A stretch of 64,000 nucleotides of DNA from the NCBI RefSeq assembly GCF_019343475.1, contig NZ_CP072453.1, forward strand, positions 62,001-126,000, in the 5' to 3' direction. This document shows, one piece after another, positions 55,363 to 63,832 of the stretch; within the stretch, counting starts at the first letter, position 1, and every line of letters begins with the position of its first letter. A model generated the notes under the pieces. That model was not told the origin of the DNA. It did not search any database and was given only the letters and a program-made list of their open reading frames with translations. This DNA comes from Providencia sp. R33. Lineage in GTDB: Bacteria; Pseudomonadota; Gammaproteobacteria; Enterobacterales; Enterobacteriaceae. A program made the position numbers and the translations under genes.

Positions 55363-56730
55363 ATGGCAGTTACAGATAAACATCCGCAATATATTGCGGC
55401 TAAAAATAGCTGGCAAATTATGCAAGATGCTATTGCTGGCGAAGAAAAGATAAAACAATCAGGTGAAACTTACTTGCCTAAATCGGCTGGAATGGTTGAG
55501 GCTGAAAAGCTTGGCGATAGTGCTAAGAAAATTTACGAAGGTTATATTAATAGGGCGCAATATCCTCTATTTGTTCAAGATTCGCTTAGAACAATGATTG
55601 GGTTAGTCTCTAAGTTAACGCCTGAAATCAGCATCCCGAACAAGCAACTACAAGGTTTAGAAGAAAACGCAACTAGTGACGGTTTTGGATTAAAGCAATT
55701 GTTCATCCGTGTTGTGCTTAACCTTCTCGAGTATGGGCGTTGTGGGTTGCTCATCGATGTTGACCAGAAAGGCATCCCATATTTCGCATTGTATGATGCG
55801 TTATCAATCACAAACTGGAAAGAAAACAGTGTCGGCGGGCGTAAAGATTTAAACCTCGTTGTACTAGAAGAGCAATTCAGTAATAGCGAAGATAAATTCG
55901 GGCATGATACTAAGACGGTTTACCGTGTTCTAGAGCTGGTTGATGGTAAGTTGGTTGTTAGCCTTTATGATGGTGATTCTATTGAGGATCGAACACCAAG
56001 TTTGGGTCGGGATTTATTAACCTTCACACCGTTTATTTTTTGTGGGACTACTGATAACGCCTCTGATGTTGGCACAATTCCATTGTTAACAATGGCTAAG
56101 TCGGCATTGAAATCATACCAATTGAGCGCCGATTATTATCAATCTCTGCATCATACCGCCCATCCTCAGCCGTGGGTCTCTAATTTAAGCGATGGTGACG
56201 ATATTACTGTCACTGGAGTGATGGCGGCGTGGTTATTGCCTAAAGACTCTCAGTGCGGTTACTTGGAAATTACAGGCGTAGGCATTGATAAAACCAAAGC
56301 CGAAATGGACACCCAGAAAAGCGCGGCTTTAGAGTCTGGCGCTAAAGTTATCGACACAAGGGATCAAGAGTCAGGTGAAGCAAGGAGAGCAAGACAAGAC
56401 GATCAGCACGCAAGCTTGCACAGTATTGTCACTTGTGCCGCTGAGGCTATTGAGCAAGGTATCAAGTACATGGCTCAGTGGCTAAAGCTTCCATCTGATG
56501 ATTACGTATTCACCGTGAAGCCTGATTTTAATAACTCGACGTATGATATAGAGCTGGCTAAGCAACTTTATGAGGGTGCTCTTGCTGGCAAAAACTCATT
56601 CCAAACTTACTGGGAATATATTGGTACTGGGAAATTGCCAGATATTGACTATAAGGATGAATTGCTGCGAGTCGAGGCAGAGAATGACGGTACAGTGAGA
56701 GAGGTCACTTATGAGCGAGAAGAAACTTAA
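55363..56730 (+). CDS. Portal protein (DUF4055)
   Basis: 455 residues. YLPKSAGMVEAEKLGDSAKKIYEGYINRAQYPLFVQDSLRTMIGLV and DYYQSLHHTAHPQPWVSNL are DUF4055 portal features; the C-terminal helices (DIELAKQLYEGALAGKNSFQTYWEYI) fit the crown. It forms the dodecameric DNA channel. Its end overlaps the MuF-like gene by 20 bp. Confidence 0.88.
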   Translation: MAVTDKHPQYIAAKNSWQIMQDAIAGEEKIKQSGETYLPKSAGMVEAEKLGDSAKKIYEGYINRAQYPLFVQDSLRTMIGLVSKLTPEISIPNKQLQGLEENATSDGFGLKQLFIRVVLNLLEYGRCGLLIDVDQKGIPYFALYDALSITNWKENSVGGRKDLNLVVLEEQFSNSEDKFGHDTKTVYRVLELVDGKLVVSLYDGDSIEDRTPSLGRDLLTFTPFIFCGTTDNASDVGTIPLLTMAKSALKSYQLSADYYQSLHHTAHPQPWVSNLSDGDDITVTGVMAAWLLPKDSQCGYLEITGVGIDKTKAEMDTQKSAALESGAKVIDTRDQESGEARRARQDDQHASLHSIVTCAAEAIEQGIKYMAQWLKLPSDDYVFTVKPDFNNSTYDIELAKQLYEGALAGKNSFQTYWEYIGTGKLPDIDYKDELLRVEAENDGTVREVTYEREET

Positions 56731-57820
56731 TTTAGCATTTCTAGATGCAATTACTCGCCACCAAGCTTACCTATACCGCGCATCATCCCAAAATATCAAT
56801 GAAATACTCCGTGAGTTTAATATCGTGTCAGGCGACATGCTTAACCAGTTGCGTGATTACCTAGATAGCTTAAGTAGTTCCGAGCTTATAGCATTAAACG
56901 GTGGGAAATATACCACGCCTGAGCTAAGGAGTATTCGTGACCTGATTAGCAGTTGGCGTGACTCTGTACATTCAGAGATTCAGCAAGGCGCATCAGCTGG
57001 CGCAGCCACATTGTCAGCTTATGAAGTGGGTTATACCGCATCACTGGCAGGTGAGCAGCTAACTAAAGCGATATCAGGCGAAAGGCTTTATTCTAAAGCT
57101 AAAAATATTCCTATGTCGGGTGGCGCTCTTGTTGATGAGTTGTTTTCAAAAATAGCCGATGAAGCAAAGCAACGCGTTGAGTATGCGATCCGAAGTGGAA
57201 TAACAAGCGGAGACACGACTCAGCAGATTGTACAGCGCATTAAAGGCACTAAACGCCTCAACTATCAGGACGGAATATTAAACGCTACACGCAGCGCTAT
57301 AGAGCGCGATGTTAGAACAATACGAAGTCATGTAAGTAATCAGGTTGTTGAAGATACTTTTATTCAACTTGGCTACGATTACCTAAAAGTCGTCGCAACA
57401 TTAGACGGCAGAACAAGCAAGGTGTGCGCTTCTAAAGATGGTGAAGTTTATCATCACAGCGATTCATTCTCTCGCCCGCCATATCACCCTAACTGTCGTA
57501 CTATCTTAGTAGGTTGTGATAAAGACGGTAACTTAATCGGCAGACGACCATTTGTAGCAGACACAAGGCCAGTGAGCAAAATACCCAAAGATGATCGCGC
57601 TGGAATAATCGGGCAGGTTAATTCCAATACGGATTATTCATCATGGTTCGGAAATCAGTCCGCTGGCTTTCAAAAAGAGTGGCTGGGTAAGAATCGTTAT
57701 GAACTATACAAAAAAGGCGGTTATGACATTGACCGATTTGTTGATCCACAAGGCAAGATGTACACACTCAACCAATTAAAACTACTGGATAAGCAGACGT
57801 TCGAAGAACTCGGATTATAA
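56711..57820 (+). CDS. MuF/SPP1 gp7-like minor head protein
   Basis: 369 residues. The SPP1 gp7 / phage_Mu_F motif appears in TLDGRTSKVCASKDGEVYHHSDSF ... PPYHPNCRTILVG near residues 240-275, after a helical N-terminus. Head morphogenesis or ejection protein bound to portal. Confidence 0.88.
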   Translation: MSEKKLNLAFLDAITRHQAYLYRASSQNINEILREFNIVSGDMLNQLRDYLDSLSSSELIALNGGKYTTPELRSIRDLISSWRDSVHSEIQQGASAGAATLSAYEVGYTASLAGEQLTKAISGERLYSKAKNIPMSGGALVDELFSKIADEAKQRVEYAIRSGITSGDTTQQIVQRIKGTKRLNYQDGILNATRSAIERDVRTIRSHVSNQVVEDTFIQLGYDYLKVVATLDGRTSKVCASKDGEVYHHSDSFSRPPYHPNCRTILVGCDKDGNLIGRRPFVADTRPVSKIPKDDRAGIIGQVNSNTDYSSWFGNQSAGFQKEWLGKNRYELYKKGGYDIDRFVDPQGKMYTLNQLKLLDKQTFEELGL

Positions 57821-57837
57821 CAGTATTCAATCTATAA

Positions 57838-57859
57838 GGTCACTTTGGTGGCCTTTTTT
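57838..57859 (+). terminator. Terminator between MuF and scaffold genes
   Basis: GGTCAC, TTTG, GTGGCCTTTTTT (one G-T pair). Confidence 0.75.
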
Positions 57860-57929
57860 ATTACCTAAATTCGGCTTAGGGCTGAGTTAATTCAACGCGC
57901 TAGGCGCATCAAATCCCAAGGGGAACAAT

Positions 57930-58739
57930 ATGTTATTTATGAATATAAACCGCAAATATTACTCACAGGTTGTCGATGGTGGAGAAGGTGGCGGCTCGGG
58001 CGGAACAACTATCACACCTGAAATGCAGGCCATTATCGATAAGGCTGTCAGTGAGCAAGTTGCAGGCTTAAAGTCTAAGCGCGATGAATTGCTTGGCACA
58101 AATAAGGGGCTAAAAGATGAATTGGATTCGCTAAAAACCCAGCTTGGCGGCATCGACATTGCAGCAGTGAAAGACTTGCTATCTAAAGCGAATATGGATG
58201 AGGAATCTAAATTAATTGCCGAGGGTAAATTAGATGAAGTCATTCAAAAGCGCACTGAACGCTTACGTGCCGATTATGACGGCAAGCTCGCAGCCGAAAA
58301 AGAGCGAGCTGACAAAGCTGAAAGCCACGCTAACAAATTTCGTCAGTCCGTAGTTAAAGGCCAGATTGTTCAGGCAGCTATTGAGAGTGGCGTATTGAAA
58401 GAGGCCACGGGAGATATCGCGTTCTTGGCTCAGTCTCAATTTTCTCTGGATGACAACGGCAATGCTGTAGCACTCGATGAAAATGGCGAAGTCATTATTG
58501 GTAAAGACGGGAAAACTCCACTTACTCCAAAGGAGTGGGTTGAAACTATCCGTGAAAGCAAACCGTACTTCTGGCCTGTGGCTCAAGGCTCTGGCGCTCA
58601 GGGTAATGAAAAAGGGAAAGGTGCTATTGATGTTACTAACCCTGACGGTTCTCTCAATCTGACTAAATTAGCAGGTCTGAAACAAACAAATCCGCAGCAA
58701 TATAAAGAGATTGCTGCTAAACACAATTTAAAAATTTAA
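57930..58739 (+). CDS. Scaffolding protein
   Basis: 269 residues. A Gly-rich N-terminus (DGGEGGGSGGTT), a long charged coiled coil (about residues 30-150: LLGTNKGLKDELDSLKTQ; RADYDGKLAAEKERADKAESHAN) and a basic C-terminal tail. Typical of phage scaffolds, and placed directly before the capsid gene. Confidence 0.85.
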   Translation: MLFMNINRKYYSQVVDGGEGGGSGGTTITPEMQAIIDKAVSEQVAGLKSKRDELLGTNKGLKDELDSLKTQLGGIDIAAVKDLLSKANMDEESKLIAEGKLDEVIQKRTERLRADYDGKLAAEKERADKAESHANKFRQSVVKGQIVQAAIESGVLKEATGDIAFLAQSQFSLDDNGNAVALDENGEVIIGKDGKTPLTPKEWVETIRESKPYFWPVAQGSGAQGNEKGKGAIDVTNPDGSLNLTKLAGLKQTNPQQYKEIAAKHNLKI

Positions 58740-58749
58740 GGGCTTATAG

Positions 58750-59700
58750 ATGGCTGATACTAAAATTTCCGATGTAATTGTACCTGAGCTATTTACTCAG
58801 TACGTGATTAATAAAACCGCTGAGAAATCGGCATTATGGAGTTCTGGCGTTGTTGGTGAGTTGGATGTTGATATTGCATTCGGCTCTAAAGGTGGTACGA
58901 CAGCGAACTTGCCATTCTGGAATGACCTAAGTGGTGATTCAGAGGTGCTTTCTGACTCTGGAGCATTAACTGTCAACGCCATTACAGCAGCGCAGGACTT
59001 AGCAATTTTACATGCTCGCGGTAAGGCTTGGGGTGTGAATGATTTAGCTAAAGCGCTTTCTGGTGATGATCCAATGGGGGCGATTGCAGATTTAGCCGCT
59101 GATTATTGGGCGCGAGAAATGCAGAAAATGACACTAGGCACTCTTAAGGGGGTGTTTGGCGCTACAAGCATGGCCGACAATATGTCAGATATTTCATCAG
59201 GAACTGGCGCTGATGCGGTAATTTCTGGTGCTTCTTTTGTTGATGCGGCTTATAAATTGGGCGACTCAGTCGATAAATTGACCGCTGTGGCCATGCACTC
59301 AGCAACGATGGCGAAGTTAGCTAAAGATGGTCTAATCGAAACTATCCGTGATGCTGATGGCGTGATTGTGTATCGCACTTTTATGGATAAGCGAGTCATT
59401 GTTGATGATGGCATGCCGAATACCTCGGGAGTGTATACCACCTACTTATTTGGGGCTGGCGCAATTGGTTTCCAAGATGTTGGCGCTCCTGTTGGCGTTG
59501 AAACAGACCGTGACTCATTAGCAGGTACGGATATCTTAATTAACCGCCGTCATTTTGTTCTACATCCACGTGGCGTGAAATGGGCTGGCGCGGCAGGTAT
59601 CGCCCCTGCTAATGCTGGGCTTGCTGTCGGCACAAACTGGGAGCGTGTGTACGAGACTAAGCAAATTCGTTTAGTTGCTTTCAATCACAAGCTGGCGTAA
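58750..59700 (+). CDS. Major capsid protein
   Basis: 316 residues. Starts DTKISDVIVPELFTQYVINKTAEKSAL and has DLAILHARGKAWGVNDLAKALSGDDPMGAIADLAADYWAREMQK; the end has NRRHFVLHPRGVKW. This is a known capsid type of siphoviruses with DUF4055 portals. Strong position between scaffold and connector genes; followed by a terminator. Confidence 0.9.
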   Translation: MADTKISDVIVPELFTQYVINKTAEKSALWSSGVVGELDVDIAFGSKGGTTANLPFWNDLSGDSEVLSDSGALTVNAITAAQDLAILHARGKAWGVNDLAKALSGDDPMGAIADLAADYWAREMQKMTLGTLKGVFGATSMADNMSDISSGTGADAVISGASFVDAAYKLGDSVDKLTAVAMHSATMAKLAKDGLIETIRDADGVIVYRTFMDKRVIVDDGMPNTSGVYTTYLFGAGAIGFQDVGAPVGVETDRDSLAGTDILINRRHFVLHPRGVKWAGAAGIAPANAGLAVGTNWERVYETKQIRLVAFNHKLA

Positions 59701-59706
59701 TCAAGT

Positions 59707-59731
59707 GCAGGGCTTCGGCTCTGCTTTTTTT
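59707..59731 (+). terminator. Terminator after the capsid gene
   Basis: GCAGGGC, TTCG tetraloop, GCTCTGC, eight Ts. A very stable type. Confidence 0.9.
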
Positions 59732-59741
59732 CGAGGTAATT

Positions 59742-59948
59742 ATGGGATTAGCATCATTCAACCGAATGCGAAGAGAGGCGGCTGCAAAACTTACTCAATC
59801 TGGAAGCGATAAGGCAGATGAGGGGCAAGAAGGTCAAGATTATAGCCAACTTAAAGCTGATGAGCTCAAGGCTATTCTTACTGAGAAAGGCATTAAGTTT
59901 GACGCGAAGGCAAAAAAAGCTGACTTACTCGCACTTATTCAGGGGTAA
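59742..59948 (+). CDS. Small protein with HeH/LEM domain
   Basis: 68 residues. The C-terminal half YSQLKADELKAILTEKGIKFDAKAKKADLLALI is a HeH/LEM-type helix-extension-helix (SAP-like), often a nucleic-acid contact. It sits between capsid and connector genes. Function unknown. Confidence 0.8.
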   Translation: MGLASFNRMRREAAAKLTQSGSDKADEGQEGQDYSQLKADELKAILTEKGIKFDAKAKKADLLALIQG

Positions 59949-59953
59949 TCGCA

Positions 59954-60337
59954 ATGAGCTTTATTACTGAACAAGAAGCAGAACAGGAACTAGGTGAGAC
60001 TTGGGCTAGCCAAACGGAAAGTGATAAGGCTCGGCTATTGGCTCAAAGTGAAGCGTATTTAATCGCAAGAAGCGTTAAGCCGTATAATGACACAGATGAT
60101 GTGCCAGTGGCATTAAAACTGGCTTCATACGAGATTATTAAAGGGATTATCAATAAGCAACTGTACCAAGGTCAATCTCAGGAGCTTAAGGCTAAAACCG
60201 TAAAAGGTGGCTCTGTTGAGGTAAGTAAAACTTATCAAGATGGTAGTTATGAACTGAATGCAACTGAGCAATACATTCTAGACCTCATAAAACCGTACTC
60301 AAAGCGCCTTAGCGTTGTTTTTTTGAAGAAGGTGTAA
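59954..60337 (+). CDS. Head-tail connector protein (DnaT-like family)
   Basis: 127 residues: FITEQEAEQELGETWASQTESDKARLLAQSEAYLIARSV ... ALKLASYEIIKGI ... VKGGSVEVSKTYQDGS ... LDLIKPYSKR. This is the fold and sequence style of gp6-like head completion adaptors, sometimes labelled DnaT-like. Confidence 0.78.
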   Translation: MSFITEQEAEQELGETWASQTESDKARLLAQSEAYLIARSVKPYNDTDDVPVALKLASYEIIKGIINKQLYQGQSQELKAKTVKGGSVEVSKTYQDGSYELNATEQYILDLIKPYSKRLSVVFLKKV

Positions 60338-60338
60338 T

Positions 60339-60716
60339 ATGAGGTCAGAAATACAGAAAGAGCTAGCAGAGGCATTTGATAGCGATTTAGCTGATGCGGT
60401 AAAAGCGTTTACTGGCTCGTATGTTATCGAGGGTGATGATTGGGATCCGGTTACTGAAACGGGGAATGATACTATTGTCGAATATACAGGTCGTGGCATT
60501 TTAGACAATTACAACTTACAAACAATGGGGTTTGGTCGTGTTGATGAGATAAATGTTCTAGCTGGTGACGTGTTACTTATTGCATTAACAAATGAGATAA
60601 CAGATACGCCATCAATAGGTCATCACATCACTGTAAACGGACAAAAATACAGTGTTATTTCAATACAGGAAGATCCCGTAGGTGCTCATTACGATATTCA
60701 ATTACGGAGGATGTGA
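60339..60716 (+). CDS. Head-tail stopper-type neck protein
   Basis: 125 residues, beta-rich: IVEYTGRGILDNYNLQTMGFGRVDEINVLAGDVLLIALTNEITDTPSIGHHITVNGQKYSVISIQEDPVGAHYDIQLRR. Position and beta pattern (Q-x-Y-x-V-I-x-I near the end) suit a stopper ring protein. The assignment rests mainly on order. Confidence 0.65.
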   Translation: MRSEIQKELAEAFDSDLADAVKAFTGSYVIEGDDWDPVTETGNDTIVEYTGRGILDNYNLQTMGFGRVDEINVLAGDVLLIALTNEITDTPSIGHHITVNGQKYSVISIQEDPVGAHYDIQLRRM

Positions 60717-61099
60717 TGGCAAAAGGTTGGAATACGCCGCCTAGTCATTTTGTCCGTATTGTTTCTGATGATGTCGGTACTGAGATGAAGCGAACGGCAG
60801 GGGCAATGCTACAAGCTGTCATTCTTAAATCGCCACTTGATAAGGGGACGTTTCGAGGTAATCACAGAGTTAGTGAAGGTTCAGCTGATAATCAGTATGA
60901 CGAAAATATCAAAGACAAAGCAGGGAATGAGACGTTAAGGATCGGCGTAGCGGCAATCGCTAAATCTAAGCCATTCACCATTCTTTGTATTCAAAATAAC
61001 CTGCCATATGGTATAGCGCTTGAAAATGGCTATTCAGATCAAGCTACTGACGGTGTTTACGCGCCATCATTTCATAAGGTAATTCAAAGTAGACGATGA
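60716..61099 (+). CDS. HK97 gp10-like neck protein
   Basis: 127 residues from ATG 60716 (GGAGG five bases upstream, start overlapping the previous stop). VILKSPLDKGTFRGNHRVS and NNLPYGIALENGYSDQATDGVYAPSF are the gp10-family hallmarks (cluster next to the tail terminator). Confidence 0.85.
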   Translation: MAKGWNTPPSHFVRIVSDDVGTEMKRTAGAMLQAVILKSPLDKGTFRGNHRVSEGSADNQYDENIKDKAGNETLRIGVAAIAKSKPFTILCIQNNLPYGIALENGYSDQATDGVYAPSFHKVIQSRR

Positions 61100-61488
61100 C
61101 ACTGACGGAAATTAGAAATGCCGTCATCACCAGAGTAACCACCCAAACCGCCATTCCTAAATCTGATATTCGTTATCCAAACGAAAAGACGTTTGACACC
61201 AAAAACAAAACTCTTTGGGCTGAATTAACGGCAACTTCTAGCATGGGCGGAGCTATAGAAATCGGCAATGGTGCTGTTGTTCAACGCGGGGGTCTTGTTG
61301 TGATTCGACTGTATTCAGCGTTAGGTAAAGGCACTAAAGTAATCTACGAAACAGCGGATAAATTGCGAGAGCTTTTTGAGTTTAAAACTGATGGCTCACT
61401 GGATTATTTCGCAGTTGACTTGGTTGATGGTGGTGAGGTTAACGGCTTTTATCAAATGAATTTACACATTCCATATCGCGCACTATAG
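61096..61488 (+). CDS. Tail terminator protein (DUF4128)
   Basis: 130 residues: TLTEIRNAVITRVTTQTAIPKSDIRYPNEKTFDTKNKTLWAELTAT ... VVQRGGLVVIRLYSALGKGT, the DUF4128 tail-terminator pattern. ATGA overlap with the previous gene. Caps the tail tube. Confidence 0.85.
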   Translation: MTLTEIRNAVITRVTTQTAIPKSDIRYPNEKTFDTKNKTLWAELTATSSMGGAIEIGNGAVVQRGGLVVIRLYSALGKGTKVIYETADKLRELFEFKTDGSLDYFAVDLVDGGEVNGFYQMNLHIPYRAL

Positions 61489-61496
61489 GAGGCTAA

Positions 61497-62429
61497 ATGT
61501 CATCAGGTGCAAAAACGGTCACGGCTTTTATCCGTGAAATTACAACGGGGGTCACTCCAACAAGTGGCGTCTGGGATTTATTAACACGAACAAGTTATGG
61601 GGTAAAGCCCACACAGAACACTTCCGATAATGACGAAATCGGCGGTACTCGCATGGCGCAAGGCAAATCGTTAACGACTGTCGATGTTGGCGGTGATGTG
61701 GGGGCTAAATTTCGCTATGGTCAACATGATGCCTTCTTAGCATCTTGCTTTGGTGCGGAGTGGGTAGGCAATGCGCTTACAATGGGTGATTCACGCATCA
61801 CCTTCTCATTAGCTACCTTTGCATCCGACATCGGGGTGTCTTCAATTTCACGAGGCTGTCAGGTTGGCTCAATGCAAATTGAAACGCCAGCGGATGGAGA
61901 CGTTACTGTAACGGTGACTTTTGCTGGATTGGATTTTGAATCGAAAGGCGACGGCACGAAATACCACACTGAGCCTGTCGATAATGCAGGTAAGTTACGT
62001 TACAGCTTTAAGGAAGTTACCAACCTCAAGCTCAACGATATTCAAGGCGGTAATGGTTTCTGCGTTGACTCGTTCAGTTTGAGTTTTGACAACAATATGC
62101 AGACCCAGCGCTGTATTGGTACAGGAACACCATTTGCTGGCGCAAACATTCCTACAACTTTCACACCATCAGGCAGTATTACGCTCTCTTGGTCTAAAGC
62201 CGCATGGGAAATTTGGAAGAAAACACTAACAGGCGAAACTATCCCCTTTGAGTTTACACTTCAAAATGCTGAGGGTGGTTACACGTTTTCATTCCCTGCG
62301 GTGCAAGTTGATGGTGACTGGCCTGATGGTGGCAATACTGACATTATTCAGGTTCAGTTAAATATTACAGCGGCAGACACGCCACCAACAATTACACGGA
62401 TACCACCAGTTATTGACGATGGTGAGTAG
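61497..62429 (+). CDS. Major tail tube protein
   Basis: 310 residues. AFIREITTGVTPTSGVWDLLTRTSYGVKPTQNTSDNDEIGGTRMAQGKSLT, and an all-beta fold with FSLSFDNNMQTQRCIGTG, typical of siphovirus tail tubes. The N-terminal tube domain is followed by a C-terminal beta domain. Followed by a terminator. A long contractile-type sheath gene is absent. Confidence 0.85.
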   Translation: MSSGAKTVTAFIREITTGVTPTSGVWDLLTRTSYGVKPTQNTSDNDEIGGTRMAQGKSLTTVDVGGDVGAKFRYGQHDAFLASCFGAEWVGNALTMGDSRITFSLATFASDIGVSSISRGCQVGSMQIETPADGDVTVTVTFAGLDFESKGDGTKYHTEPVDNAGKLRYSFKEVTNLKLNDIQGGNGFCVDSFSLSFDNNMQTQRCIGTGTPFAGANIPTTFTPSGSITLSWSKAAWEIWKKTLTGETIPFEFTLQNAEGGYTFSFPAVQVDGDWPDGGNTDIIQVQLNITAADTPPTITRIPPVIDDGE

Positions 62430-62440
62430 TTAACTTTATA

Positions 62441-62462
62441 GCCCGTTGATTCGGGCTTTTTT
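62441..62462 (+). terminator. Terminator after the tail tube gene
   Basis: GCCCG, TTGATT, CGGGCTTTTTT. Confidence 0.8.
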
Positions 62463-62480
62463 ATAACCAAAGGAAAGGTA

Positions 62481-62957
62481 ATGACAACTATTGCATGGGA
62501 TGGAGCGACGCTTGCTGCAGATAGCCAATCTCAAGTTGGCAGCATGATAGTAAATTTAAAAGAGCAAAAAATATTTAAGGCGGGCAATGAGCATCCGTTA
62601 AAGATTAATGGGCGGAGGATACAAGTTATAGGCATTTGCGGCGATATGTCTGCAAAGGATGAAATCTGGCAAACATTGTCATCAGGGGTTAATTTTGGCA
62701 CTGCGTTTAATGAATTATCTGATTTTTCTATTATTGCGATTGATTTTGACGGTAAGGCGTTCGTAGTTAGTAAAAATAAAGATGAAAAACATGCATACGT
62801 TTATGAGACAGAGGCTCCATTAGCAATTGGCTCAGGTGACTCCTTTGCTATGGGGGCAATGAAAAGTGGTAAGTCAGCAGAAGAGGCTGTAAAAGTGGCT
62901 ATATCATTAGATGTATATAGTGGCGGTGATGTTAATTCTTATAAAATATTGAGGTAG
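62481..62957 (+). CDS. HslV/proteasome-beta-like N-terminal nucleophile hydrolase
   Basis: 158 residues. Starts MTTIAWDGATLAADSQ: removal of Met would expose Thr as in HslV (MTTI...). AIGSGDSFAMGAMKSGKSAEEAVKVAISLDVYSGGDV matches the HslV C-terminal helices (AIGSG...AxxAA, EIAxKAL). A conserved lysine (EQKIFKAGN) is in the usual place. No ATPase partner is encoded nearby. Its position between the tail tube and tail chaperone genes suggests a role in tail assembly or protein processing, or a moron role. Confidence 0.78.
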   Translation: MTTIAWDGATLAADSQSQVGSMIVNLKEQKIFKAGNEHPLKINGRRIQVIGICGDMSAKDEIWQTLSSGVNFGTAFNELSDFSIIAIDFDGKAFVVSKNKDEKHAYVYETEAPLAIGSGDSFAMGAMKSGKSAEEAVKVAISLDVYSGGDVNSYKILR

Positions 62958-62960
62958 TAA

Positions 62961-63395
62961 ATGATTATTCTAAATACTGATTCAAAGCTGGAAGCTGTTA
63001 AATGGATTGAGCCAATGAGCGGATTAAAGCTACTTATCGGCTCGATTGAAAACGAACACTACCGCACAACTAGCGCAACAATCTACCGTCATATCGACAG
63101 ATTAGATAACAAAATGAATGTGGGTACGCCAGAATTTGATTTAACGAAAATCGATGTTACCCAAACGCCTGATGATTTATTGATGGCAACAACAGCCCGT
63201 TATCTATTGAAAGGCTGGGAAGGTGTTGGTGAGTTAAACCAAAGTGGCGAACAGGTTGCCATTGAGTACACACCTGAGCGCGGCGCTATGCTGCTAAAAC
63301 AGAATCCAGAGCTTTACTGGAAAATCCTCAATGCCGCGATTGAGTTAGGCAAAGAAGAATCTGAGCATGTGGCGGAAACGGTAAAAAAGTCATAG
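62961..63395 (+). CDS. Tail assembly chaperone, short form (G-like)
   Basis: 144 residues: KLEAVKWIEPMSGLKLLIGSIENEHYRTTSATIYRHIDRLDN ... EFDLTKIDVTQTPDDLLMATTARYLLKGWEGVGE. It ends at TAG 63393-63395, just after an in-frame A AAA AAG slip site. Placed where siphoviruses encode the G/GT chaperones that load the tape measure protein. Confidence 0.85.
   Translation: MIILNTDSKLEAVKWIEPMSGLKLLIGSIENEHYRTTSATIYRHIDRLDNKMNVGTPEFDLTKIDVTQTPDDLLMATTARYLLKGWEGVGELNQSGEQVAIEYTPERGAMLLKQNPELYWKILNAAIELGKEESEHVAETVKKS
63383..63389 (+). promoter_or_regulatory. Programmed -1 ribosomal frameshift site
   Basis: A AAA AAG in the zero frame (GTA AAA AAG TCA TAG). This fits X XXY YYZ exactly, two codons before the stop. 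A -1 shift continues V-I-E-A-Q-K-W-L-T-E-F into the next frame. Confidence 0.85.
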
Positions 63396-63727
63396 AGGCT
63401 CAAAAGTGGCTCACTGAGTTTGGCGGGCTACAAGGTGATAAAGCCAAGTGGAAGCGAAAGCAATTAGGGCTTCCCGACATGCCAGCACCTAAATTTGATG
63501 GTGTCATTAACGAGCTTTTAATTGCCTACAGTGTTATCGGTCGTAACCGTCGATATGCGGGTATGACCGCCTGTCCATTGCCGTTATATCTCGGAGATAT
63601 CGAACAATATCTTTCATCAAAACCGACAGCGATAAGCCGTAGAGAGTTTGATGCCGCCATTTTTGCACTTGATGATCTATTCCGAGAAGAATGGATGAAA
63701 GAGCAAGAACGGAAGGATAAGGGCTAA
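63389..63727 (+). CDS. Tail assembly chaperone, frameshift extension (T-like domain)
   Basis: The -1 frame is open from the slip site to TAA 63725-63727 (112 residues; fused product about 255). It reads VIEAQKWLTEFGGLQGDKAKW ... PAPKFDGVINELLIAYSVIGRNRRYAGMTACPLPLYLGDIEQYL. An internal ATG at 63479 exists but has no ribosome-binding site, so the fusion is the more likely product. Confidence 0.82.
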   Translation, partial: VIEAQKWLTEFGGLQGDKAKWKRKQLGLPDMPAPKFDGVINELLIAYSVIGRNRRYAGMTACPLPLYLGDIEQYLSSKPTAISRREFDAAIFALDDLFREEWMKEQERKDKG

Positions 63728-63832
63728 CCCAAGGATGAGCTTATAATCACAACATGTTGCTTAATTACGGTTTTTTGCTTTGTTTTGTTCTTTACGTTAG
63801 TTACCATGACTGAAAAACCAACAGGGGGTAAC

